64,000 nucleotides of DNA. Origin: CAZGOM01 sp964527265 (GTDB lineage Bacteria > Planctomycetota > Phycisphaerae > Phycisphaerales > Phycisphaeraceae). The stretch is taken from positions 1 to 64,000 of the forward strand of contig CAZGOM010000001.1 in assembly GCA_964527265.1 (NCBI GenBank), written 5' to 3'. Positions within the stretch are counted from its first letter, which is position 1. Each line of letters begins with the position of its first letter. The position numbers and the translations under genes are program-made. Below, one piece after another: positions 8,716-17,700 of this stretch. The notes under the pieces were generated by a model. The model was given only the letters and a program-made list of their open reading frames with translations, had not been told where the DNA came from and made no database searches.

Positions 8716-10109
8716 GATTTGGCCTCCTGCTGGAGGGTGTCTGCGGCGATCTGGAGGAGGCGCTGGGCGGTCATGCCGTCGGATTCGGGAATGATGTCGG
8801 TGGGTTGGCTGGCGGCCAGAAGCGCAGCGACGTTGGCCATGTGTTTTTGCGCCTCGCGGGGGCGGCGGCTGTTCTGGTTGATGGAAGCGAGGGTGAAGTG
8901 GGCCATGACAAAATCTGGCTGAAGGTAGAGGACGGTGCGGAGAGAGGCTGCTGCGTCGGCGGATTGTCCTGTTTCCATAAGGATAATGGCGCGCATGTAA
9001 TGGCTTAAGGGGTTGGATTTATCAACGGCGATCCATTGGTCGCAGGCTTTGAGGGCTTCGGGAAGACGGCCCTGATTGGCCAGGTCGCGGGCGTTTTGTG
9101 CAAGGGCGGCGTAGGCGGCGGAGGGAACGGATGTGGCCGGGTCGTGTTTGGGTATCGGAGGCGTTACGGCCGATGCGCGGGGGGGGTAGATGCGCGGTGG
9201 CGGCTGAGTGGTATGAAAGCGGGGCGGCGGCGGGGCAAGGTGGGCTGGCACGGGTTCTGAGGGTTCTTCGTTGGTTTTGCGGTAGACCACACCTCCGGGG
9301 AGGCGTGAACGTTTGTATTCGGTGGGGAAATTGCGCGGGCTGTCATTGGGCCCGACGATGAGCCAGCCGCCGTCGGCCTGCGTTCGGCAGAATTTTTGAA
9401 GGGTTTTGGTGGCCTGGTCATCGCTGAAATACATGAGGACGTTTCCGCAGAAGATGACATCCATGGCGGCGGTGAGGGGCGAGTAGGTTTCTTCGGCGAG
9501 ATTGAGTTGGGTGAACTGGACGGCTTGTTTAACGTGCGGCTGGATTTCCCAGCGTCCATCGGGGGTGGGTTTGAAGAATTCACTTTTGAGCCAGACGGGT
9601 GCGCCGCGAAACGACCACTCGCCGTAGACGCCTTCGCGGGCCTTGTGGAGATTGTGAGGATTTAGATCAGTGCCCAGGATGGTCAAGTCCCATGCGCGCC
9701 AGTCAGGGATGGTGCGCATGAGCGTGATAGCGATGGAGTACGCTTCTTCGCCGGTGCAGCAGGCGGCGCTCCAAAGGCGGATTTTGTTGCCGGCGGTGCG
9801 GCGTGCCTGGATGAGGGGGGGAAGGATGTCGGCGGCGAGGGCGTCGAGGCAGGCGGTTTCGCGAAAGAAATAAGTTTCGGGCACAGTGAGGCGCTGGGCG
9901 AGAAGCTCCAAGCGGCGGGGGGTCATGGGCTGGTTGATGAGGGAGCGGATGCAGGCCTGGGAATCATCAAAACTCAGATCATTGGTAAGAGCATCAACGG
10001 CGCGCTTGAGTTCAACGCGGCGTGCGGGGCCAAAGGATAGCCCGATGGTTCGCGTGATGAACTCACCGAAGGCGGTCAGCGCCGGATCATGGAGCAGCAG
10101 GTCAGGCAA
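8712..10109 (-). CDS. cheR: Chemoreceptor methyltransferase CheR with C-terminal TPR (WspC-like)
   Basis: About 465 residues from a TTG at 10109, which has GAGG 7 bases upstream and sits across the stop of the preceding cheW. The frame stays open to another TTG at 10172, but the extra 21 residues look unrelated to the family. The N-terminal helical domain is followed by a SAM-binding fold (IRLWSAACCTGEEAYSIAI, then LGTDLNPHNLHKAREG, and the FCGNVLMYF motif). A Pro-rich linker (about 285-330) leads to TPR helices (about 345-440). It methylates receptor glutamates; the TPR probably docks it to the array. The absence of any ATG start is worth noting. Confidence 0.9.
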   Translation of the reverse strand: MPDLLLHDPALTAFGEFITRTIGLSFGPARRVELKRAVDALTNDLSFDDSQACIRSLINQPMTPRRLELLAQRLTVPETYFFRETACLDALAADILPPLIQARRTAGNKIRLWSAACCTGEEAYSIAITLMRTIPDWRAWDLTILGTDLNPHNLHKAREGVYGEWSFRGAPVWLKSEFFKPTPDGRWEIQPHVKQAVQFTQLNLAEETYSPLTAAMDVIFCGNVLMYFSDDQATKTLQKFCRTQADGGWLIVGPNDSPRNFPTEYKRSRLPGGVVYRKTNEEPSEPVPAHLAPPPPRFHTTQPPPRIYPPRASAVTPPIPKHDPATSVPSAAYAALAQNARDLANQGRLPEALKACDQWIAVDKSNPLSHYMRAIILMETGQSADAAASLRTVLYLQPDFVMAHFTLASINQNSRRPREAQKHMANVAALLAASQPTDIIPESDGMTAQRLLQIAADTLQQEAKS

Positions 10110-10572
10110 TGGGCTGCCTCGCGATGGCCCTCTCGAGCTGTTGTTCCTCTTCCTTGGAGAGGACGGCGCCAAGGTCGTAGATCAGGACGAGGCCTTCACC
10201 GGTTTGAAGGGCCCCGGTGAGGTTGCCCACGGGAATGATGGCTTTGTCTACGTCGGCCAGGTCGCTGGCGGGACGCTGGATGATGCCTCTGATGTCATCG
10301 ACAAGAAGGGCGACGGTGCGGTTCTGTGACGTGGTAATGACAAAACGGTCGCTGAGGCCCAGGGGTTTATCCGGGAGGCCGAAGCGTTTGCGAAGACTGA
10401 GGGCGGGGATGACATTGCCCTGAAGGTTGATGGCGCCGAGGATGACGTCGGGGGCACCAGGAAGCGGAGTGACATGGACAGCGTGGACGACCCGGGTCAC
10501 GTGGTGGAGGTCGACACCGTATTGATGTTGGGCTAGCAGAACCACCAGAAGGCGTGTGGTGACCTGGTTCAT
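10102..10572 (-). CDS. cheW: CheW-like coupling protein, first gene of the Wsp-like operon
   Basis: 156 residues starting at ATG 10572, with GAGGA a few bases upstream. An in-frame TTG at 10653 would add 27 residues that do not look like CheW. The single CheW domain shows LLVVLLAQHQYGVDLHHV, LPGAPDVILGAINLQGNVIPALSL and VALLVDDIRGII. It links receptor to CheA and is the promoter-proximal gene. Its 3' end overlaps the likely TTG start of cheR by a few bases, so all seven genes down to 1562 appear to be one coupled operon. Confidence 0.9.
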   Translation of the reverse strand: MNQVTTRLLVVLLAQHQYGVDLHHVTRVVHAVHVTPLPGAPDVILGAINLQGNVIPALSLRKRFGLPDKPLGLSDRFVITTSQNRTVALLVDDIRGIIQRPASDLADVDKAIIPVGNLTGALQTGEGLVLIYDLGAVLSKEEEQQLERAIARQPIA

Positions 10573-10957
10573 AGGTCCTCGGTTGAGCTGAGCTTTGGGT
10601 TTGCGTAGTTTGCGAAATGTCCGGATGGGAATCGGTCCCTGGAAAGTGGACAAGTGTGATTCTAATCAACAGTTACCACGAAATGCCACTAAATTCACAA
10701 CTTTATTGTTGACATCAAAAAAAGCAGCGAGTGAGTGTTATGATCGAACTAAGTCGTTGATATTTGTCTTGACGGTGTCCGACTTGGCCGCATTATTTAC
10801 TTAGAGGCTTGAGAATGTCTTATCGTGGATGGCCCACGATGGTTCGGTTTTGGTGCGTGGTATCTGAGCCATATGTCTTTGAGAACGAAATCGGTTTTAG
10901 TAGAACGTATGACGAAGGTACGCGCACTGAACATTGTCCAGAAAGGCTTGTGAAGCC
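10573..10957. promoter_or_regulatory. Divergent intergenic region between two signalling operons
   Basis: This 385-base gap separates the start of the minus-strand chemosensory operon from the plus-strand kinase operon. It is AT-richer than its surroundings and must hold both promoters. A TTGACG at 10769-10774, followed after 17-19 bases by AT-rich hexamers (ATTATTTA), could serve the + strand operon. I cannot pick a convincing minus-strand promoter and see no clear operator or gene. Confidence 0.4.
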
Positions 10958-12097
10958 ATGTCTTTTTCCGGATCAACCCCTGATTTCCGTGCACTGTTTG
11001 AATCGTTGCCGGGTTGTTGCGTGGGCGTGGCGAGAGATCTGAAAGTGGTTGCGGTGAGCGATGGATGGCTTGCTTTTACAAAGACATCGCGTCCGGAAGT
11101 GGTGGGGCGGTCATTGCTGGAGGCGTATGAAGGCAGGGCGGAGAAAGGCATTACAGAATTTGTCAACATTTTGGGCGCATCGCTCAGCAACGTATTTCAT
11201 TGTGGCGTGCCGGAAAGCCTGACAGCGCATTGGGAAGGCTTTCCATTTGAAGGGCATGGGGCCAGGGTGTGGAAATCTGAACAGGCTCCGGTTTTTGGTG
11301 CGGGGGGTGAAGTGATGTATGTCGTTCATCAGTTGCGGGAGGAGGAAAGGGATTCTGGTGCTGCAACAGAGAGTGATACGCAAAAGCAACTTCGAGAGTT
11401 AAAAGAGCGATTGGAGCAGTCCAATGAGGAGTTGCGGTCACTGAGTTATTCAGTGTCGCACGACTTACGCGCACCACTGCGGGCTATTGACGGATGGAGC
11501 CAGGTGTTGAAGGAAGACTATCTCAATGTCCTGGATGAACAGGGAGTCGAGTACTTATCGGTGGTATGCGAGGAATGTGGGCGGATGGCGCAGATGATCG
11601 ATGATGTGGTCAGATTATCGCGCGTTGCGGGGAGTCTAGTTGAAATCAGGGAGTTGGATTTCTCGCCATTGGCGGAGAACGTTGTGGTTCATATTCGCCA
11701 GAAGTATCCCGACAGAGAAGTTCAGTGCGAAGTGGCCGCCGGGATGAAAGTGAACGCGGACGAGGGGCTGCTTGAGAAGCTGTTGATGGAGTTGGTGGAT
11801 AATGCGTGGAAATTTTCCGATAAGCAGGCTGAGGCCAAAGTTTCAGTGGGACAGATAGAACAAGAGGGGGAAACAGTGTTCTTCGTGCGGGACAATGGCG
11901 TAGGCTTCGATATGGAGTATGCGGACAAATTATTTTCGCCTTTTCAGAAAATGCATCGTGTGTCGGACTACCCCGGGAGTGGTGTGGGACTGGCGCTGGT
12001 GCGCCGGGTCGTCCGGATGCACATGGGACGGATCTGGGTGGAATCCAGTGTTAACCAGGGCACCACATTTTTTTTCACCCTGAAAGTGAAGTCATGA
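10958..12097 (+). CDS. Cytoplasmic PAS-type histidine kinase
   Basis: 379 residues from ATG 10958; an upstream in-frame TTG at 10934 would add 8 residues. A PAS-like N-terminal domain (about 10-115) and a short coiled coil precede HisKA with H168 in SVSHDLRAPLR, and HATPase_c with ELVDNAWKF, DNGVGF and GSGVGLALV. No membrane segment is seen. The kinase core closely resembles that of the REC-kinase at 1562-2857, so the two are probably paralogues of the phytochrome-like kinase subfamily. Its stop overlaps the next start (ATGA), coupling it to a Rcp1-like receiver that is its likely phosphate acceptor. Confidence 0.9.
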   Translation: MSFSGSTPDFRALFESLPGCCVGVARDLKVVAVSDGWLAFTKTSRPEVVGRSLLEAYEGRAEKGITEFVNILGASLSNVFHCGVPESLTAHWEGFPFEGHGARVWKSEQAPVFGAGGEVMYVVHQLREEERDSGAATESDTQKQLRELKERLEQSNEELRSLSYSVSHDLRAPLRAIDGWSQVLKEDYLNVLDEQGVEYLSVVCEECGRMAQMIDDVVRLSRVAGSLVEIRELDFSPLAENVVVHIRQKYPDREVQCEVAAGMKVNADEGLLEKLLMELVDNAWKFSDKQAEAKVSVGQIEQEGETVFFVRDNGVGFDMEYADKLFSPFQKMHRVSDYPGSGVGLALVRRVVRMHMGRIWVESSVNQGTTFFFTLKVKS

Positions 12098-12543
12098 GGA
12101 ACGACACAATTTTCCTGATTGAAGACAACCCCAATGACGTGGCCCTGACCCGGCGCGCGCTCAAGAAGAGCGGCATGGCCAATCCTCTGGTGGTGGCGGA
12201 GGACGGGCAGGAAGCCCTGGATTATCTTTTTGGCACAGGGGCTCATGCGGGAAGGAATCCTTCGGATGTCCCGGCGTTGATTCTGCTGGATTTGAAGTTG
12301 CCCAAGATCAATGGGCTGGAAATTCTCAAAAAGATCAGGGCGGATCCGCGGACGCGGCGCGCGCCGGTGGTGATCATGACATCTTCCAATCAGGAAGAGG
12401 ACCGGGCGGCGGGATATGACATCGGCGCCAACAGCTATATCCGCAAGCCGGTGAGCTTCGAGCAATTCGTGGGGGCGATTTCACAGTTAGGGATCTATTG
12501 GCTGCTGCTCAATGAAGAGCCGCCGAAAGTGAAGCCAGGATGA
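12094..12543 (+). CDS. Rcp1-like single-domain response regulator
   Basis: 149 residues, almost entirely a receiver: acidic pair ED (10-11) in FLIEDNPNDV, phosphoacceptor D66 in ILLDLKLPKINGLE, conserved T/S in VIMTSS, and lysine in IRKPVSFEQF. The insertion after the first helices (DYLFGTGAHAGRNPSD) is typical of the Rcp1 group that pairs with phytochrome-type kinases. It overlaps the kinase gene before it and the phosphatase gene after it by 4 bases each. It probably relays phosphate between the kinase and another component; it has no output domain. Confidence 0.9.
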   Translation: MRNDTIFLIEDNPNDVALTRRALKKSGMANPLVVAEDGQEALDYLFGTGAHAGRNPSDVPALILLDLKLPKINGLEILKKIRADPRTRRAPVVIMTSSNQEEDRAAGYDIGANSYIRKPVSFEQFVGAISQLGIYWLLLNEEPPKVKPG

Positions 12544-14585
12544 CAAACGAGCCATTGCGCGTGCTTTTGGTTGAAGACTCCAAGACGGATGCTGCGCTGA
12601 CGCTGCGGCAACTGGAGAAGGCAGGGTACAAACTGCATTGGCGGCGAGTGGAGACTGCCAATGACATGTACAACGCACTTCAGGAGGAGACGTGGGATCT
12701 GGTGATCTGCGATTTTCAATTGCCGCAGTTCAACGCGCCTGCGGCATTGACGACGCTCAAGAAGACGAAACTGGATATTCCGTTCATCGTGGTATCCGGG
12801 TCGATCGGGGAAGAGAACGCGGTGATCATGATGCGGGTGGGGGCCAATGATTACCTGATGAAGAACAACATGGCGCGTCTGGCGCCGGCGGTGAGCCGGG
12901 AATTGACGGAGGCGCGAAATCGGCGCGAACACCGGCGGGCGCAGGCTGCGCTGCAGGAGAGCGAAGAGCGTTGGAAATTCGCCTTGGAGTGCGCCGGTGA
13001 TGGTGTGTGGGACTGGGACATGGAGAAGGGGGAGGCAGCCTATTCCCGACGATGGCGGGAGATGCTCGGGTATGGGGAAGGGGAACCGGGAACGACGATC
13101 ATGGAGTGGTCGAAACTGGTGCATCCGGATGACCTCCAGGATGTGATGACGGCCCTGGAACTGCACACGGAGGGGGAAGTTCCACAGTATTCATGTGAGA
13201 TGCGAATGCTGTGCAAGGATGGACGCTACAAGTGGGTGCTTGCGCGAGGGATGGTGATCGCGAAAGATGCGACAGGTAAAGCGATACGTATTCTGGGCAC
13301 GCACACGGATATCACCGATCGCAAGGAAGCTGAGGCGACAAAACAGGAAAACGAAGAGCGTTTCCGCAGGCAGGCACAGATCCAGCTTGCGATTCTCGAC
13401 GCGCTGCCGGCGAACATCGTGCTGCTGGATTCAACGGGCGTGATCGCGGCGGTCAATAACGCATGGAAGCGATTTGTAGGGATGGGCTTTCTTGAGCAGC
13501 ACCAATACGGGGAAGGCGATAATTACCTGGAGGCGTGCGACACGGCGGTGGGCGACTCGGCTCAGGTGGCGGCGGAAGCGGCGGCAGGTATTCGCGGCGT
13601 GCTCAGGGGTTTCAGGACAGAGTATGCCCTGGAATACACGCATGTATCTGAAGGACAGCAACAGTGGTTCCGGTTGATCGCCACGCCGCTGCACCAGGAT
13701 CGCCTTGATGGGGCGGTGGTGATGCATGTGGACATCACAGAACGGAAATTGGCCGAGGAAGGACGCCGCCACCGGGAAAAGCTGGAGCACTCCCTGAACC
13801 TTGCGATGCAGGTGCAGCAGAGCCTGCTGCCGGCGCAAGACCCGGCGGTATCGCACCTGGAGGCGGTGGGCAGGAGCACGTATTGCGATGCGACGGGCGG
13901 GGATTATTACGACTTCATCGACGTGAAATCGATCAGTCGAGCGGGGCTGTTTGTGGCGGTGGGGGATGTGTCTGGCCACGGCGTGGCGGCGGCGCTCCTG
14001 ATGGCTACGGCGCGGGCCGTGCTGCATGCCAACTGCGATCTGGTGAACCAGCTTTCAAGTCTGATGGCGCGGATTAACGTCGTCCTTTCCAAAGACACGC
14101 GGCATGGACGGTTCATGACCCTGGTGCTTGTCTCGCTGGATCCGGAGGCCGGGAGCCTGCGGTGGGTTTCCGCGGGTCACGATCCGCCGTTTGTGTTCCA
14201 TGCGGCAACGCAGGAATTCGAAGAGCTTACAGAGACCGACCTGGTCCTGGGGATCGACCCGGAAACGACGTACGCGGAATATACGCGGATGGGTATCGCA
14301 CCGGGTGACCTGATCTTCATCGGGACCGACGGCATCTGGGAGATGCGCGATGAAGCCGGCAAGCAGTTCGGCAAGGAGCGCCTGCGCCAGATCCTGCGGC
14401 TTCATCATCACCAATCGGCCTACAAGATCGCCGATACGCTGGATGCGAAGCTCGTGGAGCACCGGGGGAACGCCCCGGCTCAAGACGATGTGACGTATGT
14501 GGTCATCAAAGTGATGGACCGACCCGGGAAACTGGAGATCGGCAGCGGCGGGGACAGCGGAGTCATTGAAGGAGGAGCGATTTAG
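12540..14585 (+). CDS. REC-PAS-PAS-PP2C (RsbU/SpoIIE-type) serine phosphatase
   Basis: 681 residues. Receiver (about 7-125) with VEDSKTD and phosphoacceptor D58 in LVICDFQLP. Two PAS domains follow (about 140-265 with DITDRKEAE, and 285-410 with DITERKLAE), each ending in the usual PAC motif. A helix with 'LNLAMQVQQSLLPAQ' leads into the PPM-type phosphatase. Metal-binding aspartates are visible in GGDYYDFI, GDVSGHGVAAALLM, GTDGIWEM and DDVTYVVIK. Such phosphatases usually dephosphorylate an anti-sigma-factor antagonist in a partner-switching cascade. No anti-sigma factor or antagonist is encoded nearby, so the target is unknown. It is the last gene of the coupled trio. Confidence 0.9.
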   Translation: MTNEPLRVLLVEDSKTDAALTLRQLEKAGYKLHWRRVETANDMYNALQEETWDLVICDFQLPQFNAPAALTTLKKTKLDIPFIVVSGSIGEENAVIMMRVGANDYLMKNNMARLAPAVSRELTEARNRREHRRAQAALQESEERWKFALECAGDGVWDWDMEKGEAAYSRRWREMLGYGEGEPGTTIMEWSKLVHPDDLQDVMTALELHTEGEVPQYSCEMRMLCKDGRYKWVLARGMVIAKDATGKAIRILGTHTDITDRKEAEATKQENEERFRRQAQIQLAILDALPANIVLLDSTGVIAAVNNAWKRFVGMGFLEQHQYGEGDNYLEACDTAVGDSAQVAAEAAAGIRGVLRGFRTEYALEYTHVSEGQQQWFRLIATPLHQDRLDGAVVMHVDITERKLAEEGRRHREKLEHSLNLAMQVQQSLLPAQDPAVSHLEAVGRSTYCDATGGDYYDFIDVKSISRAGLFVAVGDVSGHGVAAALLMATARAVLHANCDLVNQLSSLMARINVVLSKDTRHGRFMTLVLVSLDPEAGSLRWVSAGHDPPFVFHAATQEFEELTETDLVLGIDPETTYAEYTRMGIAPGDLIFIGTDGIWEMRDEAGKQFGKERLRQILRLHHHQSAYKIADTLDAKLVEHRGNAPAQDDVTYVVIKVMDRPGKLEIGSGGDSGVIEGGAI

Positions 14586-14666
14586 TAGGATGGGCCTTTG
14601 GATTCTGGGTCATAAGTTCTGAGTGTTGGGTTCTGAGTATTGAGCAAGAAGCGTGTGGCAAGTGGC

Positions 14667-14690
14667 ACAGCCCACCTTCGGGCGGGCTGT
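14667..14690. terminator. Hairpin between convergent genes
   Basis: ACAGCCCACC (14667-14676), a TTCG tetraloop, then GGCGGGCTGT (14681-14690), with one mismatched pair. The stable UUCG-type loop and position, 25 bases beyond the stop of the minus-strand glucan synthase and 81 beyond the phosphatase, suit a shared terminator. No long T-run follows on either side. Confidence 0.6.
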
Positions 14691-14714
14691 ATCACTTATG
14701 CATTTGCCGTCAGG

Positions 14715-17700
14715 TCAGAGGTCGATGTGGACGTGATGGTCTTTCTGGTCGTCGATCAGGGTGAGATGGGGGGTGTCGATGCTTTGCCCGTCGAGGGTGA
14801 TGCGGGGAGGCTGCGCAACACCGGTGATGTGGAAGTGGAGATGGTAGGTGGTGGTGCGGAAGCGATAGTGGATTTTAAAGTTTTTCCAGTCCGGGGGGAG
14901 GCATGGGTTGAAGGTGAGGCGATTGATTGTGAGGGTGATGCCGAGCATGGATTCAAGCATGAGGCGGTACATCCAGCCGGCGGAGCCGGTGTACCAGCTC
15001 CATCCGCCGCGGCCGGCGTGTTTGGGATTGGTATAGATGTCGGCGGCGATGACGTAGGGTTCGATCTTATAGAGCGAGGCGTCTTCATGTGTCTTGGCGT
15101 GATAGATGGGGTTGATGCGGTGGAAAGCGTCCCAGAGGCGGGTCTTATCGCCGAGTTTGGCGAAGGCCATGGCGGCCCAGATGGCGGCATGGGTGTACTG
15201 GCCGCCGTTTTCGCGGACGCCGGGGACGTACCCCTTGATGTAGCCGGGGTCCTGGGATGATTGATCAAAAGCCGGATCGAACAGCTTGATGACGTTGAGA
15301 TCGGGGGGCATGAGGTGTTGGGCGACGGATTCCATCCCCTGGGCGGCCTTTTGGGGATCCGCGGCGCCGGAGAGGACGGCCCAGCTTTGCGCAATGGAGT
15401 CGATTTTGCATTCGACGTTTTCATGGCTGCCCATGGGGGAACCGTCGTCGAAGAAGGCGCGCTTGTACCAGTTGCCGTCCCAGGCGTTCTTCTCGATGTT
15501 GGACTGGAGTGTTTCCATGGACTGTTTGAGGAGGGTGACGGTTTCCTGATCGTTTTTGAGTGTGGCGATCTGGATGAAGGATTTCATGACGTCATAGAGG
15601 AAGAAAGCGAGCCAGACGCTTTCGCCCTTACCATGGATTCCGACGCGGTTCATGCCGTCGTTCCAGTCGCCGGCGCCCATGAGGGGCAGGCCATGTGAGC
15701 CGAATTTGAGGCCGAACTTGATGGCGCGGACGCAGTGGTCATAGAGGGGGGCCTGTTCGGGAGAGAGTTGGGGGAGGTCGTAATAGGCTTCTTCGTGCTC
15801 ACGGAGCTGGCGGCCTTGGAGGAAGGGGAGGGATTGGTCGAGGACGCCGGTGTCGCCGGTGGATTGGACGTAGAAAGCGGCGACGAAGGGGAGCCAGAGG
15901 TAGTCGTCGGAGAATCGGGTGCGCACGCCGCGCGAGAGCGGGGGATGCCACCAGTGCTGGACGTCGCCTTCCTTGAATTGATGAGAGGCGGAGGCCAGGA
16001 GCTGTTCGCGGATGAGCCAGGGAGCGGTGTGGAGTAGGGACATGGTGTCCTGCAACTGATCGCGGAAACCAAAAGCGCCGCCGGATTGATAGAAGCCGGA
16101 ACGGCCCCAGAGGCGGGCGGAGAGGACCTGGTAGGGCATCCATTGGTTGACGAGGACATCCAAGGCGGGTTCAGGGGTCTGGACCTGAACGGCCGAGAGC
16201 ATTTTTTTCCAGAATTCCCAGACTTGGCTGAGGGCTTGTTTGGCGGAATCAATGCCGCGGTGGCGAAGGAGGAGTTCCTGGGCATGGCGGAGGTCGTGGC
16301 CTGCACCGAGGATGAAGACGGCGTAACGCTCCTGGCGTGGGGGGATGTCGAGGGTGCATTGGAGGCCTGCGCAGGGGTCCGCGGCGGGTCCGGTGCGGTT
16401 GGAGAGGCGTTGGCGGGCAAGCGCGGCGGGTTTGGAACGGGAGCCCGGCAGGCCAAAGAACTCGGCACGGTCGCTGGTGGTGGTGCGTTCCGCGCCGTAG
16501 CAGTTTGCGAAAGCGGTCCAGCTTGCGAAGTCGGCATTGAATGTGTTTTGGGCGATTAAGGCACCGGTGACGGGATCCAGGCGCGGGATGATGTGGGCGC
16601 GGGTTTTATCCCGGGTTTCACCCAGAGTCCAGTCGAAGCAGCCCCAGAGGGAGATGCGCTTGGGTTCGTCCGAGCGATTTTCGAGGCGGAAAAGGATAAA
16701 TTTCACGGGTGCGTTGTAGGCGACGAAGGCGGTGGTTTCGGAGAAGAGGGAGCCTTCCTGGTGTTCATAGACGGTGTAACCCATGCCGTGGCGGCAGAGG
16801 TAGTCACCTTTGCCGGGCGCGGGCTGGGGTGTGGGCGACCAGAAAGCGCCGGTGGATTCATCGCGGAGGTAGAGGGCTTCGCCGGAGGTGTCGGCGATGG
16901 GATCGTTGTGCCAGGGTGTGAGGCGAAATTCGTGAGCGTTTTCAAACCAGGTGTAGGCGGAGCCGGATTCGGTGACGACAGAGCCGAAGACGCCATTGGC
17001 CAGAACATTTGCCCAAGGTGCGGGCGTGGGTTGGCCAGGCTTGAGGCGGATGACGTATTCTTTGCCGTCGGCGGTGAACCCGCCAAAGCCATTGTCGAAG
17101 GCGAGGTCATTGCGCTTGAGTTCTACGGGTGAGTTGTCAAGGCGGGACGAGGTTGCTTCAAAGAGAGGGACGGCAGGTGCGGTGACGCTCTGGCGGCTGG
17201 CCTGGTGTTCGAGAGAGCCGGCTTTGTCAGAGAGGGAGACGCGAGCGGTGGCAGCCAGGAGGAGGCGCTGGTCATCTGGGATGATCTGGGCGTTTTTAAT
17301 GAAAACGCCGCCATTTTTCTCGGCGAGAGGCGCTTCGACGCTGGCGGCCAATTCGCCGGAGGCCTGGGAGAGAAGGTCCTGGCGGTAGCCGCCGGGTTCA
17401 TCGACGAGAACGATCAGATCACAGAGGAGACCTTTGTGACGCCACCATGCGTGGGCGCGAAGGAGCGTGCGGAACATGGGAATGCCGTCGTGGCTGGAGA
17501 GGGTGAAAAGGAGGATGGGAAGATCGCCGGAAATGGCATGACCCCAGAGGGCGTTTTGGCCGAGCTTGTTTTGCGCGGCCAGGCCGGGGCGTGCGCGCAG
17601 GACGGGTTGGTTGAAGACCAGGGCGCCGGCGAGGCGGTTGAAGACGAGGATGTCGGCGGGTTGTACGCCGAGTTGCTGCTGGAGGATCTGGGCGTGGGTC

